From contig CAMXIF010000009.1 in the NCBI GenBank assembly GCA_947243845.1, forward strand, positions 49,753-113,752: a stretch of DNA of 64,000 nucleotides, written 5' to 3'. Position 1 is the stretch's first letter, and every line of letters starts with the position of its first letter. Of the stretch, positions 8,569 through 17,260 are shown in pieces. Position numbers and translations under genes: made by a program. The notes under the pieces are model-generated. The model ran no database searches, was not told the origin of the DNA, and worked only from the letters and a program-made list of their open reading frames with translations. Origin of the DNA: an uncultured bacterium. Its GTDB lineage: Bacteria > Bacillota > Clostridia > Lachnospirales > Lachnospiraceae.

Positions 8569-9816
8569 ATGGGAATTAATTTAAACGGATTAAGTTCAGG
8601 ATTAGCAGATACGTACTCCACCTTATTAAGTGGAGCAGGATCTGGCAGTTCCGGCGGTTTTGACGGTTCATCGCTGCTTACGGATTATGCCGCTATCAAA
8701 AACGGCAGTTATGGTAAGATGATGAAATCCTACTATGCCAAGATGAAAACCGAAGAAGGCGAGGAGAATGAGAAGACTTCTTCTTCCAAGGCTAAGAAAG
8801 TGAAAGACGCTTCCTCGGCCTCTGCCGCAAGTTCGCTTTACAGATCTGCCAGCGCACTGGGTAATTTGAATTACGATGACCGCAGCGAGGAAAATGTCCA
8901 AAAGATTACCGATGCGGTATCCTCCTTTATCAAGGATTACAACAGCCTGATGAAGAGCGGCGCAAAGAGTGAGAATACCACCGTCCAGAAACAGACGGAC
9001 GCATTGTATGACTCATATTACAGCAACTACAAACTTTTTGCCAAGATTGGTATTACCATGAATTCAGACAGGACACTGTCCTTTGATGAAGATTCTTTCA
9101 AGAAGGGATTCACCGATGACAGCGGTCGTGCCGGTACCGTCAAAACACTGTTTGGCGGCATTGGTTCCTTTGCTGACAAAGCGGTTGACCGGGCGAGCAG
9201 AATCTACCGCGCCGCAGGTGATGGCGAGGCCGTAACCTCTTCCAAAGCCAAGTACACAAGCGGTTCAGGAAGCACTTCTTCCAGCAGTTCCAAGACAAAC
9301 AGTTCTTCTTCCAACAAGGAGATCTCCAAGACTGCAGAGGATCCCGCATCGGCAGCTTCCGCCAGCACGCTTTATAAATCTTTGGAAAAACTGTCCACCA
9401 TGGATATCAATAATGATAACAAAGACAAAGTATATGACGCGTTTTCTGCTTTTGTAAAGGACTATAATAACCTGATCAAGAACACCAACGACAGCAAGAA
9501 CTCCAATGTCATCAATCAGGCAAACTATTTAAAGAGCCTTGTAAGCGGCAACAAGAGCGCCTTTTCCAGAATGGGCGTCACGGTAAATTCCGATAAGACT
9601 CTCTCCATAGACGAGACCAAGTTCAAGGAAGCGGATATGGGCAATGTCAAGAATTTATTTACCGGTGTATACTCTTTCGGGGAAAAGATGACCGACAGGA
9701 TCAATAGCATCTACCGTTATGCAAGCCAGGGCGAATCCCTGCGCAATAAGACATACACCAGTCAGGGCGGATATAGCAACGTTGATACCGGGTCTACCTT
9801 GGATACAACACTCTAA
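8569..9816 (+). CDS. Duplicated FliD-like (flagellar cap C-terminal-like) protein
   Basis: About 415 residues: a Ser/Gly-rich N-terminus (MGINLNGLSSGLADTYSTLL) and two homologous modules of about 125 residues, split by a Ser/Thr/Lys linker. Each module runs SxLYxS, then FxKDYNxLxK, then a glycine-isoleucine/valine turn with NSDxTLSxDExxFK, then VKxLFxGxxSFxxKxxDRxxxIYRxA. This resembles the C-terminal part of the flagellar cap protein FliD (loop with L-x-D and the NVxxLF segment), yet no flagellar gene is near. There is no signal peptide. GGAGG precedes the ATG at 8569, better than the ATG at 8554. A strong terminator follows. Structural or secreted role is inference. Confidence 0.75.
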   Translation: MGINLNGLSSGLADTYSTLLSGAGSGSSGGFDGSSLLTDYAAIKNGSYGKMMKSYYAKMKTEEGEENEKTSSSKAKKVKDASSASAASSLYRSASALGNLNYDDRSEENVQKITDAVSSFIKDYNSLMKSGAKSENTTVQKQTDALYDSYYSNYKLFAKIGITMNSDRTLSFDEDSFKKGFTDDSGRAGTVKTLFGGIGSFADKAVDRASRIYRAAGDGEAVTSSKAKYTSGSGSTSSSSSKTNSSSSNKEISKTAEDPASAASASTLYKSLEKLSTMDINNDNKDKVYDAFSAFVKDYNNLIKNTNDSKNSNVINQANYLKSLVSGNKSAFSRMGVTVNSDKTLSIDETKFKEADMGNVKNLFTGVYSFGEKMTDRINSIYRYASQGESLRNKTYTSQGGYSNVDTGSTLDTTL

Positions 9817-9820
9817 TTTG

Positions 9821-9841
9821 CGAGATCCGCTTCGCGGACTC
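9821..9841 (-). repeat. Palindromic element, copy B
   Basis: CGAGATCCGC-TTC-GCGGACTC directly after the stop codon of the FliD-like gene. Same core and orientation as copy A. Confidence 0.8.
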
Positions 9842-9879
9842 AAATAATCAGAGAACTTTCTTAGCTACTAAAATGATAA

Positions 9880-9910
9880 GAGACGGAACCAAATGGTTCC
9901 GCCTCTTTTT
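9880..9910 (+). terminator. Rho-independent terminator
   Basis: Stem GAGACGGAACC (9880-9890) / GGTTCCGCCTC (9895-9905) with loop AAAT and a TTTTT run. It ends the FliD-like gene. Confidence 0.9.
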
Positions 9911-9994
9911 GTTATATCTTTGACAAATTCCTATGTCAAAACCTATCTCTTATGTCTCCTATGCCAGAGTCCCTTATGTGAATGCGAAAGTCTC

Positions 9995-11479
9995 TTACGC
10001 GAAGGGATTCTCTGTCGGATAAGGCAGGCTCTTGGGCTGATTATAACCAATCTCGCTCACATCCACACCAATGTACTTAAATACTTCATACAGAGCCTTA
10101 CCAAAATGACCGAATGCCACTGCACCGTGATGAGGATAATTCTTCTCGATCAATACATGACGATAGAATCTTCCCATTTCAGGAATCGCGAATACACCGA
10201 TACCACCGAAGGACTTGGTAGCTACAGGCAGTACCTCACCCTCTGCCACATAAGCGCGCAGAATGTTGTCCGCTGTACTCTGCAAACGATAGAATGTGAT
10301 ATCGCCGGGAACAATGTCACCCTCAAGAGTACCCTGGGTTACTTCCTCAGGAAGAGATCTTGCCATAATCATCTGATACTCCATGCTGCACTTGGACAGT
10401 TTCTTGGAGCAGGTATTACCACAGTGGAAGCCCATGAAAGTATCTGTATACTTATAGTCAAACTTGCCTTCGATGGACTCTTTGTACATATCCTTCGGTA
10501 CGGAGTTGTTGATATCGAGCAGGGTTACGATGTCATCACTGACTGCCTGGCCGAGGAACTCACTTAAAGTACCATAGATATCTACTTCACAGGATACCGG
10601 GATGCCTCTGCCGGCAAGACGGCTGTTCACGAAGCAGGGCACGAAACCAAACTGTGTCTGGAATGCAGGCCAGCATTTGCTGGTAAGTGTCACATACTCA
10701 CGATACCCTCTATGCTCCTCAACCCAGTCAAGAAGTGTCAACTCATACTGAGCAAGTTTCGGAAGAATGCTGGGCTTGTTGTTGCCATCGCCAAGCTCTG
10801 CTTCCATATCTTTAACCACATCCGGAATACGAGGATCATCTGCATGCTTATTGAACGCTTCAAACAGATCAAGTTCGGAGTTCTCCTCAATCTCTACGCC
10901 CAGATTGTAAAGCTGTTTGATGGGTGCATTACAAGCCAGGAAATTGAGCGGTCTCGGACCAAAGGAAATGATCTTCAAGTTAGCAAGCGCTGCCACTGCA
11001 CGAGCGATCGGCACAAACTCATGGATCATATCAGCACAGTCCTCTGCATCGCCTACCGGATACTCCGGAATATATGCCTTGATGTTGCGCAGTTTTAAGT
11101 TATAGCTTGCATTGAGCATACCACAGTAAGCATCGCCACGTCCCTGAATCAGGTCGTTCTGGGACTCCTCAGCCGCTGCCACAAACATCTTCGGACCTTC
11201 AAAATGTTTTGCAAGCAGAGTCTCTGAAATCTCAGGACCGAAGTTGCCCAGGTAAACACAGAGTGCGTTACATCCCTGCTCTTTGATATCCTTCAGAGCA
11301 TTTACCATGTCAATCTCACTCTCGATGATGCAGACAGGACACTCATAAATATCCTCTGCATCATATTTTGCCTTGTAAGCCTCCACCAGGGCTTTTCTTC
11401 TGTTCACAGCAAGAGATGCCGGGAAACAGTCGCGGCTTACCGCTACGATACCAATTTTTACTTTCGGTAAATTGTTCAT
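9995..11479 (-). CDS. L-fucose/L-arabinose isomerase family protein
   Basis: 494 residues related to the FucI/AraA superfamily (COG2407-like). Expected to interconvert an aldose and a ketose in the cytosol using a metal ion. Candidate metal-site residues appear in SCEVDIYGTLSEFLG (Glu), VTLLDINN (Asp) and the late PHHGAVAFGH (His). The protein is shorter than classical FucI (about 590). It is the last gene of an operon with a xylulokinase and a DUF4867 protein, so the product is probably a ketopentose such as xylulose or ribulose. AAAGGAGG precedes the ATG. Substrate (L-fucose, D-arabinose, L-arabinose or other) cannot be told from sequence. Confidence 0.85.
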   Translation of the reverse strand: MNNLPKVKIGIVAVSRDCFPASLAVNRRKALVEAYKAKYDAEDIYECPVCIIESEIDMVNALKDIKEQGCNALCVYLGNFGPEISETLLAKHFEGPKMFVAAAEESQNDLIQGRGDAYCGMLNASYNLKLRNIKAYIPEYPVGDAEDCADMIHEFVPIARAVAALANLKIISFGPRPLNFLACNAPIKQLYNLGVEIEENSELDLFEAFNKHADDPRIPDVVKDMEAELGDGNNKPSILPKLAQYELTLLDWVEEHRGYREYVTLTSKCWPAFQTQFGFVPCFVNSRLAGRGIPVSCEVDIYGTLSEFLGQAVSDDIVTLLDINNSVPKDMYKESIEGKFDYKYTDTFMGFHCGNTCSKKLSKCSMEYQMIMARSLPEEVTQGTLEGDIVPGDITFYRLQSTADNILRAYVAEGEVLPVATKSFGGIGVFAIPEMGRFYRHVLIEKNYPHHGAVAFGHFGKALYEVFKYIGVDVSEIGYNQPKSLPYPTENPFA

Positions 11480-11530
11480 ATTGTTTATCCTCCTTTAACC
11501 GGTGCTGCCGGTTGTTTATATGTTTTATAC

Positions 11531-11640
11531 TTCCGCTTATCCCGAGTCCGCGAAGCAAATCTCGCAATTGAGCTTACATCTACCTTCCGCTTATCCCGAG
11601 TCCGCGAAGCGGATCTCGCAAAGTTATTTGCGAAGCAAAT
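11531..11640 (+). repeat. Palindromic element, copies C and D in tandem (54-bp period)
   Basis: The unit TTCCGCTTATCCCGAG, then TCCGCGAAGC, then a variable trinucleotide and TCTCGCAA, starts at 11531 and again at 11585. Copy C has AAA where copy D has GGA. An extra hairpin, ATTTGC-GAA-GCAAAT, ends the array (11626-11640). It occupies the gap between the isomerase and DUF4867 genes of one operon, so it would be transcribed. Confidence 0.85.
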
Positions 11641-11648
11641 TACTTTTA

Positions 11649-12272
11649 TTATTCACGGATATCCAAATTCTTTCCCACAAGTCCGATATGCGCGCCGGCA
11701 TCGAGCCCGCCTTCCGCATGACCGATCAACCACTTGTTCTGCGCCGTGATCAGGGCATCTTCCCAGCCCTCATGGCTCTCCTGCAGCGGATAATTGGTGC
11801 CTGCCGGAAGTACGATACCTACCTTGAAACCATCCTCATTGGCACTACAGGGCGCATAGTGGAGGGTTGTCGCATAAAGTTCCACCGCCGTGCCTACTTC
11901 CACCAAAAATGCTTCCATCTTAGCGGTCTCATAGGTAAAGTCATCGGTGATATCCTGCTGCATGCCTACGATCAGCACTGCATCCGTAGCCGCCACATTG
12001 ATCTCAGAACTTCTGTGATACTCTATGGCGTTGAGTTTATAGTTATGCCCGTTGCAGTAGCCCACCTCAATGGGCAGTTCCCCGTAGGTTCTTCTCTGTA
12101 AATCTTTCGCCGCCTGTGTTGCCTCCAACGCCTGGATGGACGGCTCGTAAGCTACTCCTTCCGGTAATGGTGTCTCCTTCTTGATTGCCTCCACGAGATC
12201 TGTGAAGTCAATCCCTTCCACGACCCTGCCATACTTACGAAATGACGGATCTGTCACTTTTTTAATCTCCAT
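11649..12272 (-). CDS. DUF4867 family protein, cupin-like
   Basis: 207 residues starting MEIKKVTDPSFRKYGRVVEG. The centre, GHNYKLNAIEYHRSSEINVA then FLVEVGTAVELYATTLHYAP, has the His/Glu spacing and strand pattern of a metal-binding cupin such as a sugar isomerase, but this is inference. It lies between xylulokinase and the isomerase-like gene on one strand with good ribosome sites (AAAGGAGA here). That position suggests a sugar-processing step such as epimerisation or isomerisation of the pathway intermediate. DUF4867 membership is from memory of the family's start and context. Confidence 0.72.
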   Translation of the reverse strand: MEIKKVTDPSFRKYGRVVEGIDFTDLVEAIKKETPLPEGVAYEPSIQALEATQAAKDLQRRTYGELPIEVGYCNGHNYKLNAIEYHRSSEINVAATDAVLIVGMQQDITDDFTYETAKMEAFLVEVGTAVELYATTLHYAPCSANEDGFKVGIVLPAGTNYPLQESHEGWEDALITAQNKWLIGHAEGGLDAGAHIGLVGKNLDIRE

Positions 12273-12300
12273 CTGTGCTGTCTCCTTTCCGGTTATTTTC

Positions 12301-13773
12301 CTAAATCATTGTAAACAATTCTTTACAGGTCGGATAAATCTTCTTAAATTTCTGATAACGCGCCTCGTACTTCGCCACCAGATCTGCCTCCGGCTCCACG
12401 GTATCCACGACCTTCACGATTTTCGCAGCCGCTTCCTCCACATCCTTATACTCACCGCAGGCTACTGCCGCCAGCATTGCGCCGCCCATAGCAGGTCCTT
12501 CCTCGCTCTCGATCACATCCACTTTCAGATTCATGATATTGGCAATCATCCGCTTCCACAAAGGACTCTTGGCACCGCCGCCGCAGATCTTGGTTCTCTC
12601 AATATGTATTCCCAAAGACCTGGCTACTTCCAGGGAATCTCTGAGTGCAAAAGCCACGCCCTCCAATACCGCCTGCGTCATATCTGTCCTGGTGGTATCC
12701 ATGGTCATGCCGATAAAGGTTCCTCTGGCATTAGGATCATTGTGCGGGGAACGCTCGCCCATCAGATAGGGCAGGAAATACACGTGATTCTCGCCCAGCT
12801 TCTCATCGGTGATCGCCTTCTGCTCCTCCGCATAGGCCTCAGTGCCGATGATATCATCCATCCACCATTTATTGCAGGATGCCGCGCTGAGCATACATCC
12901 CATCAGATGGTAATGTCCATCCGCATGTGCAAACGCGTGCAGGGCATTGAATTTATCCACGCCAAATTTATTGGAGGAGATAAAGATCGTGCCGCTTGTT
13001 CCTAAGGAGATATTACACATACCGTCTCCCACCGTGCCGGTACCCACAGCTGCCGCCGCATTGTCGCCGCCGCCTGCAGCCACCTTAACGTTCTCAGGAA
13101 TACCCAGTTCCCTTGCAAGCTCCGGCAATACGGTGCCCACTGTCTCATAACTCTCAAAAATCTTTGCGAGCTGTTCTTCTTTAACGCCGCAGATCTCACA
13201 CATTTCCTTAGACCAGCAGCGGTTCTTAACATCAAACAAAAGCATGCCGGAAGCATCAGACACATCCGTACAGTGTACACCGGTCAGCTTATAAGCGATA
13301 TAGTCTTTCGGCAGCATAATCTTCTGAATTCTGGCAAAGTTCTCCGGCTCCTTGTTCTTAACCCAGAGAACCTTGGGCGCCGTAAATCCTGTAAAGGAAA
13401 TATTCGCCGTATACTGGGAAAGTTTATCCTTGCCAATCACATTGTTCAGATAATCGCACTCCTCGGTGGTTCTACCATCATTCCAGAGAATTGCAGGCCG
13501 GATCACTTCATCTTTCTCATCGAGAATAACCAGTCCGTGCATCTGTCCGCCAAAACTGATGCCTGCAATCTGACTCTTATCCACGTCCGCAATCAGTTCC
13601 TTGATTCCTGCGATACTCTGCTCATACCAATCTTCCGGTTTCTGTTCTGACCAGCCCGGATGGGGGAAATACAGAGGATACTCCTTGGATACAATATTGA
13701 CAATCCTGCCGTTTCCTTCCATCAAAAGAAGCTTCACGGCACTGGTTCCTAAATCTACACCTATGTACAGCAT
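12301..13773 (-). CDS. xylB: Xylulokinase (FGGY family)
   Basis: 490-residue FGGY sugar kinase that phosphorylates xylulose or a close ketopentose with ATP. The N-terminus MLYIGVDLGTSAVKLLLMEG is the phosphate-1 motif. SFGGQMHGLVILD is the sugar-binding MHG segment typical of xylulokinases. GGGDNAAAAVGTG and CGGGAKSPLWKRMIANI are the later ATP-binding motifs. It is the first gene of the leftward operon xylB-DUF4867-isomerase, with GGGAGG before the ATG and a divergent LacI regulator upstream. Ribulose or another ketose instead of D-xylulose remains possible given the isomerase type. Confidence 0.9.
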   Translation of the reverse strand: MLYIGVDLGTSAVKLLLMEGNGRIVNIVSKEYPLYFPHPGWSEQKPEDWYEQSIAGIKELIADVDKSQIAGISFGGQMHGLVILDEKDEVIRPAILWNDGRTTEECDYLNNVIGKDKLSQYTANISFTGFTAPKVLWVKNKEPENFARIQKIMLPKDYIAYKLTGVHCTDVSDASGMLLFDVKNRCWSKEMCEICGVKEEQLAKIFESYETVGTVLPELARELGIPENVKVAAGGGDNAAAAVGTGTVGDGMCNISLGTSGTIFISSNKFGVDKFNALHAFAHADGHYHLMGCMLSAASCNKWWMDDIIGTEAYAEEQKAITDEKLGENHVYFLPYLMGERSPHNDPNARGTFIGMTMDTTRTDMTQAVLEGVAFALRDSLEVARSLGIHIERTKICGGGAKSPLWKRMIANIMNLKVDVIESEEGPAMGGAMLAAVACGEYKDVEEAAAKIVKVVDTVEPEADLVAKYEARYQKFKKIYPTCKELFTMI

Positions 13774-13832
13774 GCTAACCCTCCCAATCTTTTTATTCTA
13801 TACTACAGTTTGTTGTACGCGCCGTCCATCAC

Positions 13833-13846
13833 CGTGCACGTGCACG
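13833..13846. promoter_or_regulatory. Perfect 14-bp palindrome, candidate LacI-family operator
   Basis: CGTGCACGTGCACG, 60 bases upstream of the xylB ATG in the 256-base divergent spacer with the LacI gene. Its size and central CpG-type symmetry fit a LacI/GalR operator. Confidence 0.6.
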
Positions 13847-13967
13847 TTAATTTCATGATAAGCTGTCCATATTAGAAAATCAACCCTGTAAATAATTTTC
13901 GTAACATTGAACAAAATACGAGACTTCATATTGTCTATTTCCACTTTTACGGATTCTGCCGCCGTAA

Positions 13968-13996
13968 TTGACTTGCGGTGCACAATATGCTAATGT
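13968..13996 (+). promoter_or_regulatory. Promoter of the lacI-type regulator gene
   Basis: TTGACT (13968-13973), 17 bases, TAATGT (13991-13996), with an extended TGC just before the -10. Confidence 0.6.
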
Positions 13997-14029
13997 GTAA
14001 GTCATACTAACTAAAGAAGGAAACCAAAC

Positions 14030-15046
14030 ATGGCAACCATCAAAGAAATCGCCACACTTGCAGGCGTGTCCCGGGGAACGGTAGACCGTGTCCTCAACCA
14101 CCGCGGCGCTGTAAATCCCCAGACCGAAGCAAAGATCCTGGAGATTGTCCAGGCGCTCGACTACAAACCCAACAAAGCCGGTATCGTCCTGGCCGCCCAG
14201 AAGAAAAACCTCAAACTGGGCGTAGTTCTTCTTGGCATCGGCAACCCCTTTTATGATGATGTGCTCGCCGGCGTCCGCGACAAGGCCGCCGAACTGGAAG
14301 GCTACAACTGCAGTGTCCTCATCAGGCAGACCGAATACAATGTGGAACAACAGCTTGCCGCCATCGATGAACTCGTTGGGGAGGGCATTAACGGTCTGGC
14401 TATTTCTCCCTACAATGCCAATGCCGTGCGCGAGAAGATTAACCTGCTCTGCGACCAGGAAATCCCTGTGGTGACATTGAATACGGACATCGAAAACTCC
14501 AAACGCATCGCCTATGTGGGCAGTCACTATTACCGCTCTGGAGAAACCGCTGCCGGGCTCATGCATCTTATGACAAAGGGAGATGTGTTTGCAGGCATCG
14601 TCTCCGGTTCCCAAAATGTACTCTGCCATACAGAGCGCATCGCAGGCTTTCGTCACGTAACTTCCTCATATAATAACATCCGCATCGTGGATATCGTGAA
14701 CAACAATGACGATGAATCTGAAAGCTATGAACTGACCATCGGTCTGTTGAACAGACATCCCCGGATCAATGCGCTCTATTTTACCGCCGGCGGCGTATAC
14801 GGCGGCTGCCGCGCCATCATGGCCGCCGGCCGTCATCGGAATATGACTGTCATCGCCAATGATATGGTGCCCACGACCAGAGAATTTATGGAAAAAGGAC
14901 TGATCGCAGCTACCATCTGCCAACAGCCCTTTCTGCAGGGATATAACCCCCTTGCTATCCTGTTTACCTATCTGACTACAGGGGAAGCACCTGTCAATGA
15001 AAACAATTATGTGGACGTTGACATCCGGATCAAAGAGAATCTTTAG
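14030..15046 (+). CDS. LacI-family transcriptional regulator
   Basis: 338 residues. An N-terminal helix-turn-helix, TIKEIATLAGVSRGTVDRVL, is followed by the hinge region (NKAGIVLAAQKKNLKLGVVL) and a periplasmic-binding-protein-like sugar domain (GNPFYDDVLAG, YVGSHYYRSGETAAG, IANDMVPTTREFM). The SRGTVDRVLNHRG helix is of the subtype seen in regulators with ribose-like ligand domains. Divergent from the xylB operon and probably its regulator through the palindrome at 13833. AAGGAAA precedes the ATG. Its end overlaps the end of the convergent GGDEF/EAL gene by 17 bases. Confidence 0.9.
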   Translation: MATIKEIATLAGVSRGTVDRVLNHRGAVNPQTEAKILEIVQALDYKPNKAGIVLAAQKKNLKLGVVLLGIGNPFYDDVLAGVRDKAAELEGYNCSVLIRQTEYNVEQQLAAIDELVGEGINGLAISPYNANAVREKINLLCDQEIPVVTLNTDIENSKRIAYVGSHYYRSGETAAGLMHLMTKGDVFAGIVSGSQNVLCHTERIAGFRHVTSSYNNIRIVDIVNNNDDESESYELTIGLLNRHPRINALYFTAGGVYGGCRAIMAAGRHRNMTVIANDMVPTTREFMEKGLIAATICQQPFLQGYNPLAILFTYLTTGEAPVNENNYVDVDIRIKENL

Positions 15047-16745
15047 TCCGCAGGAACTGTTCTTCAAACTGTGCCGCCGAAGTTGGTTTGCCAAAATAAT
15101 ATCCCTGAATCATATCCGGTTTGGTCTGCATCATCTTATTAAGCTCTTCTTGCTCCTCAATACCCTCCATGCACACGGAAGACCCAAGACTGTGCACCAT
15201 GTCTATGATGTGGCTGATAATACTGTAGTCATAATCATTCTGCAGAGCCTGTACCACAAAGCTTCTGTCAATCTTGACTGTTTTGGCCTCTATCTCTTTC
15301 AGATAGCGCATATTGGAGTATCCCGTACCAAAATCGTCAAGCGCCAGATCAATCTTCTTTTCTTTTAATTCCCTGAAAAATTCCTTAATCCGTCCGTTGG
15401 TCTCAATATAGCCGCTCTCTGTCAATTCCAGTACCAGACTATCCGAATCAAGCCCCACTTCCTTAATGCACTTGTCCACATCCTTCAACAGGTCGCTCCG
15501 GTAGAGCTGTACATAGGACAGATTCACATTGATATGAAAACTCGGAATATATTCCTTCCACTTCCTGCAGGTATTGGCAGCCTCCCACAGAACATACTTG
15601 CCCACCGGAATGATCAGACTGCTCTCCTCCAGAATCGGAATAAACACTGCCGGAGACACATTTCCATATTTCTCACTGCGCCAGCGCAGCAGTGCCTCCG
15701 CCCCCACCAGCTGATAACCCGTTGTGGATACGATAGGCTGATAATATACTTCAAATCCTTCAAACTGATGATTGATAGCTTTTCTGAGTTCTTTGCGCAT
15801 ATCAAGCCTCTTTAGATACTCATCATAAGACGCCTGATTGTACATCGCCATCTGATTCCGGCCATTGCGCTTGGCCTCATTCAGGGTAAATTCCGTAAGC
15901 CGCAGAATTTCTTCCGCAGTCCTGCCTGTAAAGTCCTCTTCTATTACACCGGCGGACACCGTATAAAAACGGCTGTACTCTTTCTTTTTGACCATATCCG
16001 CTATCTTTTTCTGGAGCTCGTTATAAACTGTGCTCGGTTCCTTAAAGACCGTATCCGTAGCATCCACGACCAAAAACTCGTCAGCCATGAGACGATAGAC
16101 ATCCACTTTCTCATCCACCGTCTTTAGAATGCATTCTGCCAGTTCCTGTAAAACCTCATCGCCGGCCTCCACGCCCTCTTTTTCATTAATTTCCTTGAAA
16201 TTATCAATACCGACTCGCATCACATAGCGGATGGACTTCGGTTGATCCCGCAAAAGAGCCTCCGCATTGAGTCTAAACCTAGCCTCCCTGCGAAGTCCTG
16301 TGATATTATCCGCCTTGGCCTTCTTGCCCAGTTCACTCACTCTTCCCACAAGCAGCCTGTGCCCATCGGTACCCGTCACTACCGTACCCATGCAGCTGAT
16401 CCAGACCACTCTGCCCATCCGGTCAAGCCAGCGATACTCCAAAGCATGCGTATCCTGCTCCCCCGAGGCGCACTTTTCAATATCCGCTCTCAGCATCGCA
16501 TAATCTGACGGATAGATCACATCCTTAAGCACCGCAGTACAGTTCTCCATTATTGTGTTATCAAACGGAAAACGCTTCGTTGCCTTCTCTGAGACCATAT
16601 AGACATCTGTATTCAAATCAAGAATAAACAGATAAGAATCCGAACACTGCTGAAAAACCTCTGTGACCGCTTTGATCTGCTCCAGGGACATTCCCTGTAA
16701 AATATCCAGATTACTCATTCCGGCGCCAGTGTCTGCTGACAACAC
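15030..16745 (-). CDS. PAS-GGDEF-EAL protein, probable c-di-GMP phosphodiesterase
   Basis: 571 residues: a PAS-like sensor (about 20-135), a degenerate GGDEF domain (about 150-300) with MADEF in place of GGDEF, and an EAL domain (about 315-560). The EAL domain keeps GAEALLRW, the NVNLSYVQL Asn, ELTESGYIE, DDFGTGYSN, KIDRSFV and MEGIEEQEEL. So the cyclase is probably dead (possibly GTP-binding or regulatory), and the phosphodiesterase probably breaks down cyclic di-GMP. No membrane segment. The start is uncertain: GTG 16745, or ATG 16718 giving MSNLDILQGM. It overlaps the lacI end tail-to-tail. Confidence 0.88.
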   Translation of the reverse strand: MLSADTGAGMSNLDILQGMSLEQIKAVTEVFQQCSDSYLFILDLNTDVYMVSEKATKRFPFDNTIMENCTAVLKDVIYPSDYAMLRADIEKCASGEQDTHALEYRWLDRMGRVVWISCMGTVVTGTDGHRLLVGRVSELGKKAKADNITGLRREARFRLNAEALLRDQPKSIRYVMRVGIDNFKEINEKEGVEAGDEVLQELAECILKTVDEKVDVYRLMADEFLVVDATDTVFKEPSTVYNELQKKIADMVKKKEYSRFYTVSAGVIEEDFTGRTAEEILRLTEFTLNEAKRNGRNQMAMYNQASYDEYLKRLDMRKELRKAINHQFEGFEVYYQPIVSTTGYQLVGAEALLRWRSEKYGNVSPAVFIPILEESSLIIPVGKYVLWEAANTCRKWKEYIPSFHINVNLSYVQLYRSDLLKDVDKCIKEVGLDSDSLVLELTESGYIETNGRIKEFFRELKEKKIDLALDDFGTGYSNMRYLKEIEAKTVKIDRSFVVQALQNDYDYSIISHIIDMVHSLGSSVCMEGIEEQEELNKMMQTKPDMIQGYYFGKPTSAAQFEEQFLRTKDSL

Positions 16746-17112
16746 CGGCTCCCCCCTTCCTTACACCTTATAATCCTTTCCTATACCCCTGCCGCCTAAC
16801 AACGGCTTCCCTTGTGATGACAGCAATTGCTTCCAAATCAAAAAATCCGCCGCTGTGAATAAACGTACGGAAAATAAGGGAATGACCTGCTTATTATCTG
16901 CCGTTATGCAGATTCTTCTTATGTATCTCATTATACCTTCTCTGACAATTACTGTCAAACTATTTTTGTGAATATTAACTATATTGCAGCAAATTCAGAT
17001 AAATTTCTTGGATAAATAGCACAACAGATTTACATAACTTAACAATCTCTGAATTTTTGTGCCCAAAATGTTAGACGTGCTATCAGAATTTGATTTTGAA
17101 TCTGTTCATAAA

Positions 17113-17138
17113 AGCTGACTATAAGAGCTGACTATAAG
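17113..17138. repeat. Perfect 13-bp tandem duplication upstream of arcC
   Basis: AGCTGACTATAAG twice without a gap, ending 12 bases before the candidate -35 region of arcC. Confidence 0.7.
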
Positions 17139-17150
17139 AAAAATAACTTC

Positions 17151-17179
17151 TATACAAAAGGAACTTGGTTTGCTATACT
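17151..17179 (+). promoter_or_regulatory. Candidate extended -10 promoter of arcC
   Basis: TATACT (17174-17179) with TGC directly upstream. The -35 position (TATACA, 17151-17156) is poor, suggesting an activator or reliance on the extended -10. Confidence 0.45.
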
Positions 17180-17260
17180 GAAAATGATTATTTTCACAGG
17201 AAAAATGATGCAGATTTGATAATTACCGGCCGTATACGGTCCACGTTTGGAGGTTAGATT

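Larger units (their letters stand above)
16746..17260. other. 515-base divergent intergenic region
   Basis: Between the EAL gene and carbamate kinase. AT-rich. It holds a short inverted repeat, TGACA-ATTAC-TGTCA (near 16943-16957), a 13-bp tandem duplication (17113-17138) and the candidate arcC promoter. No supported ORF or RNA gene. Confidence 0.5.
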
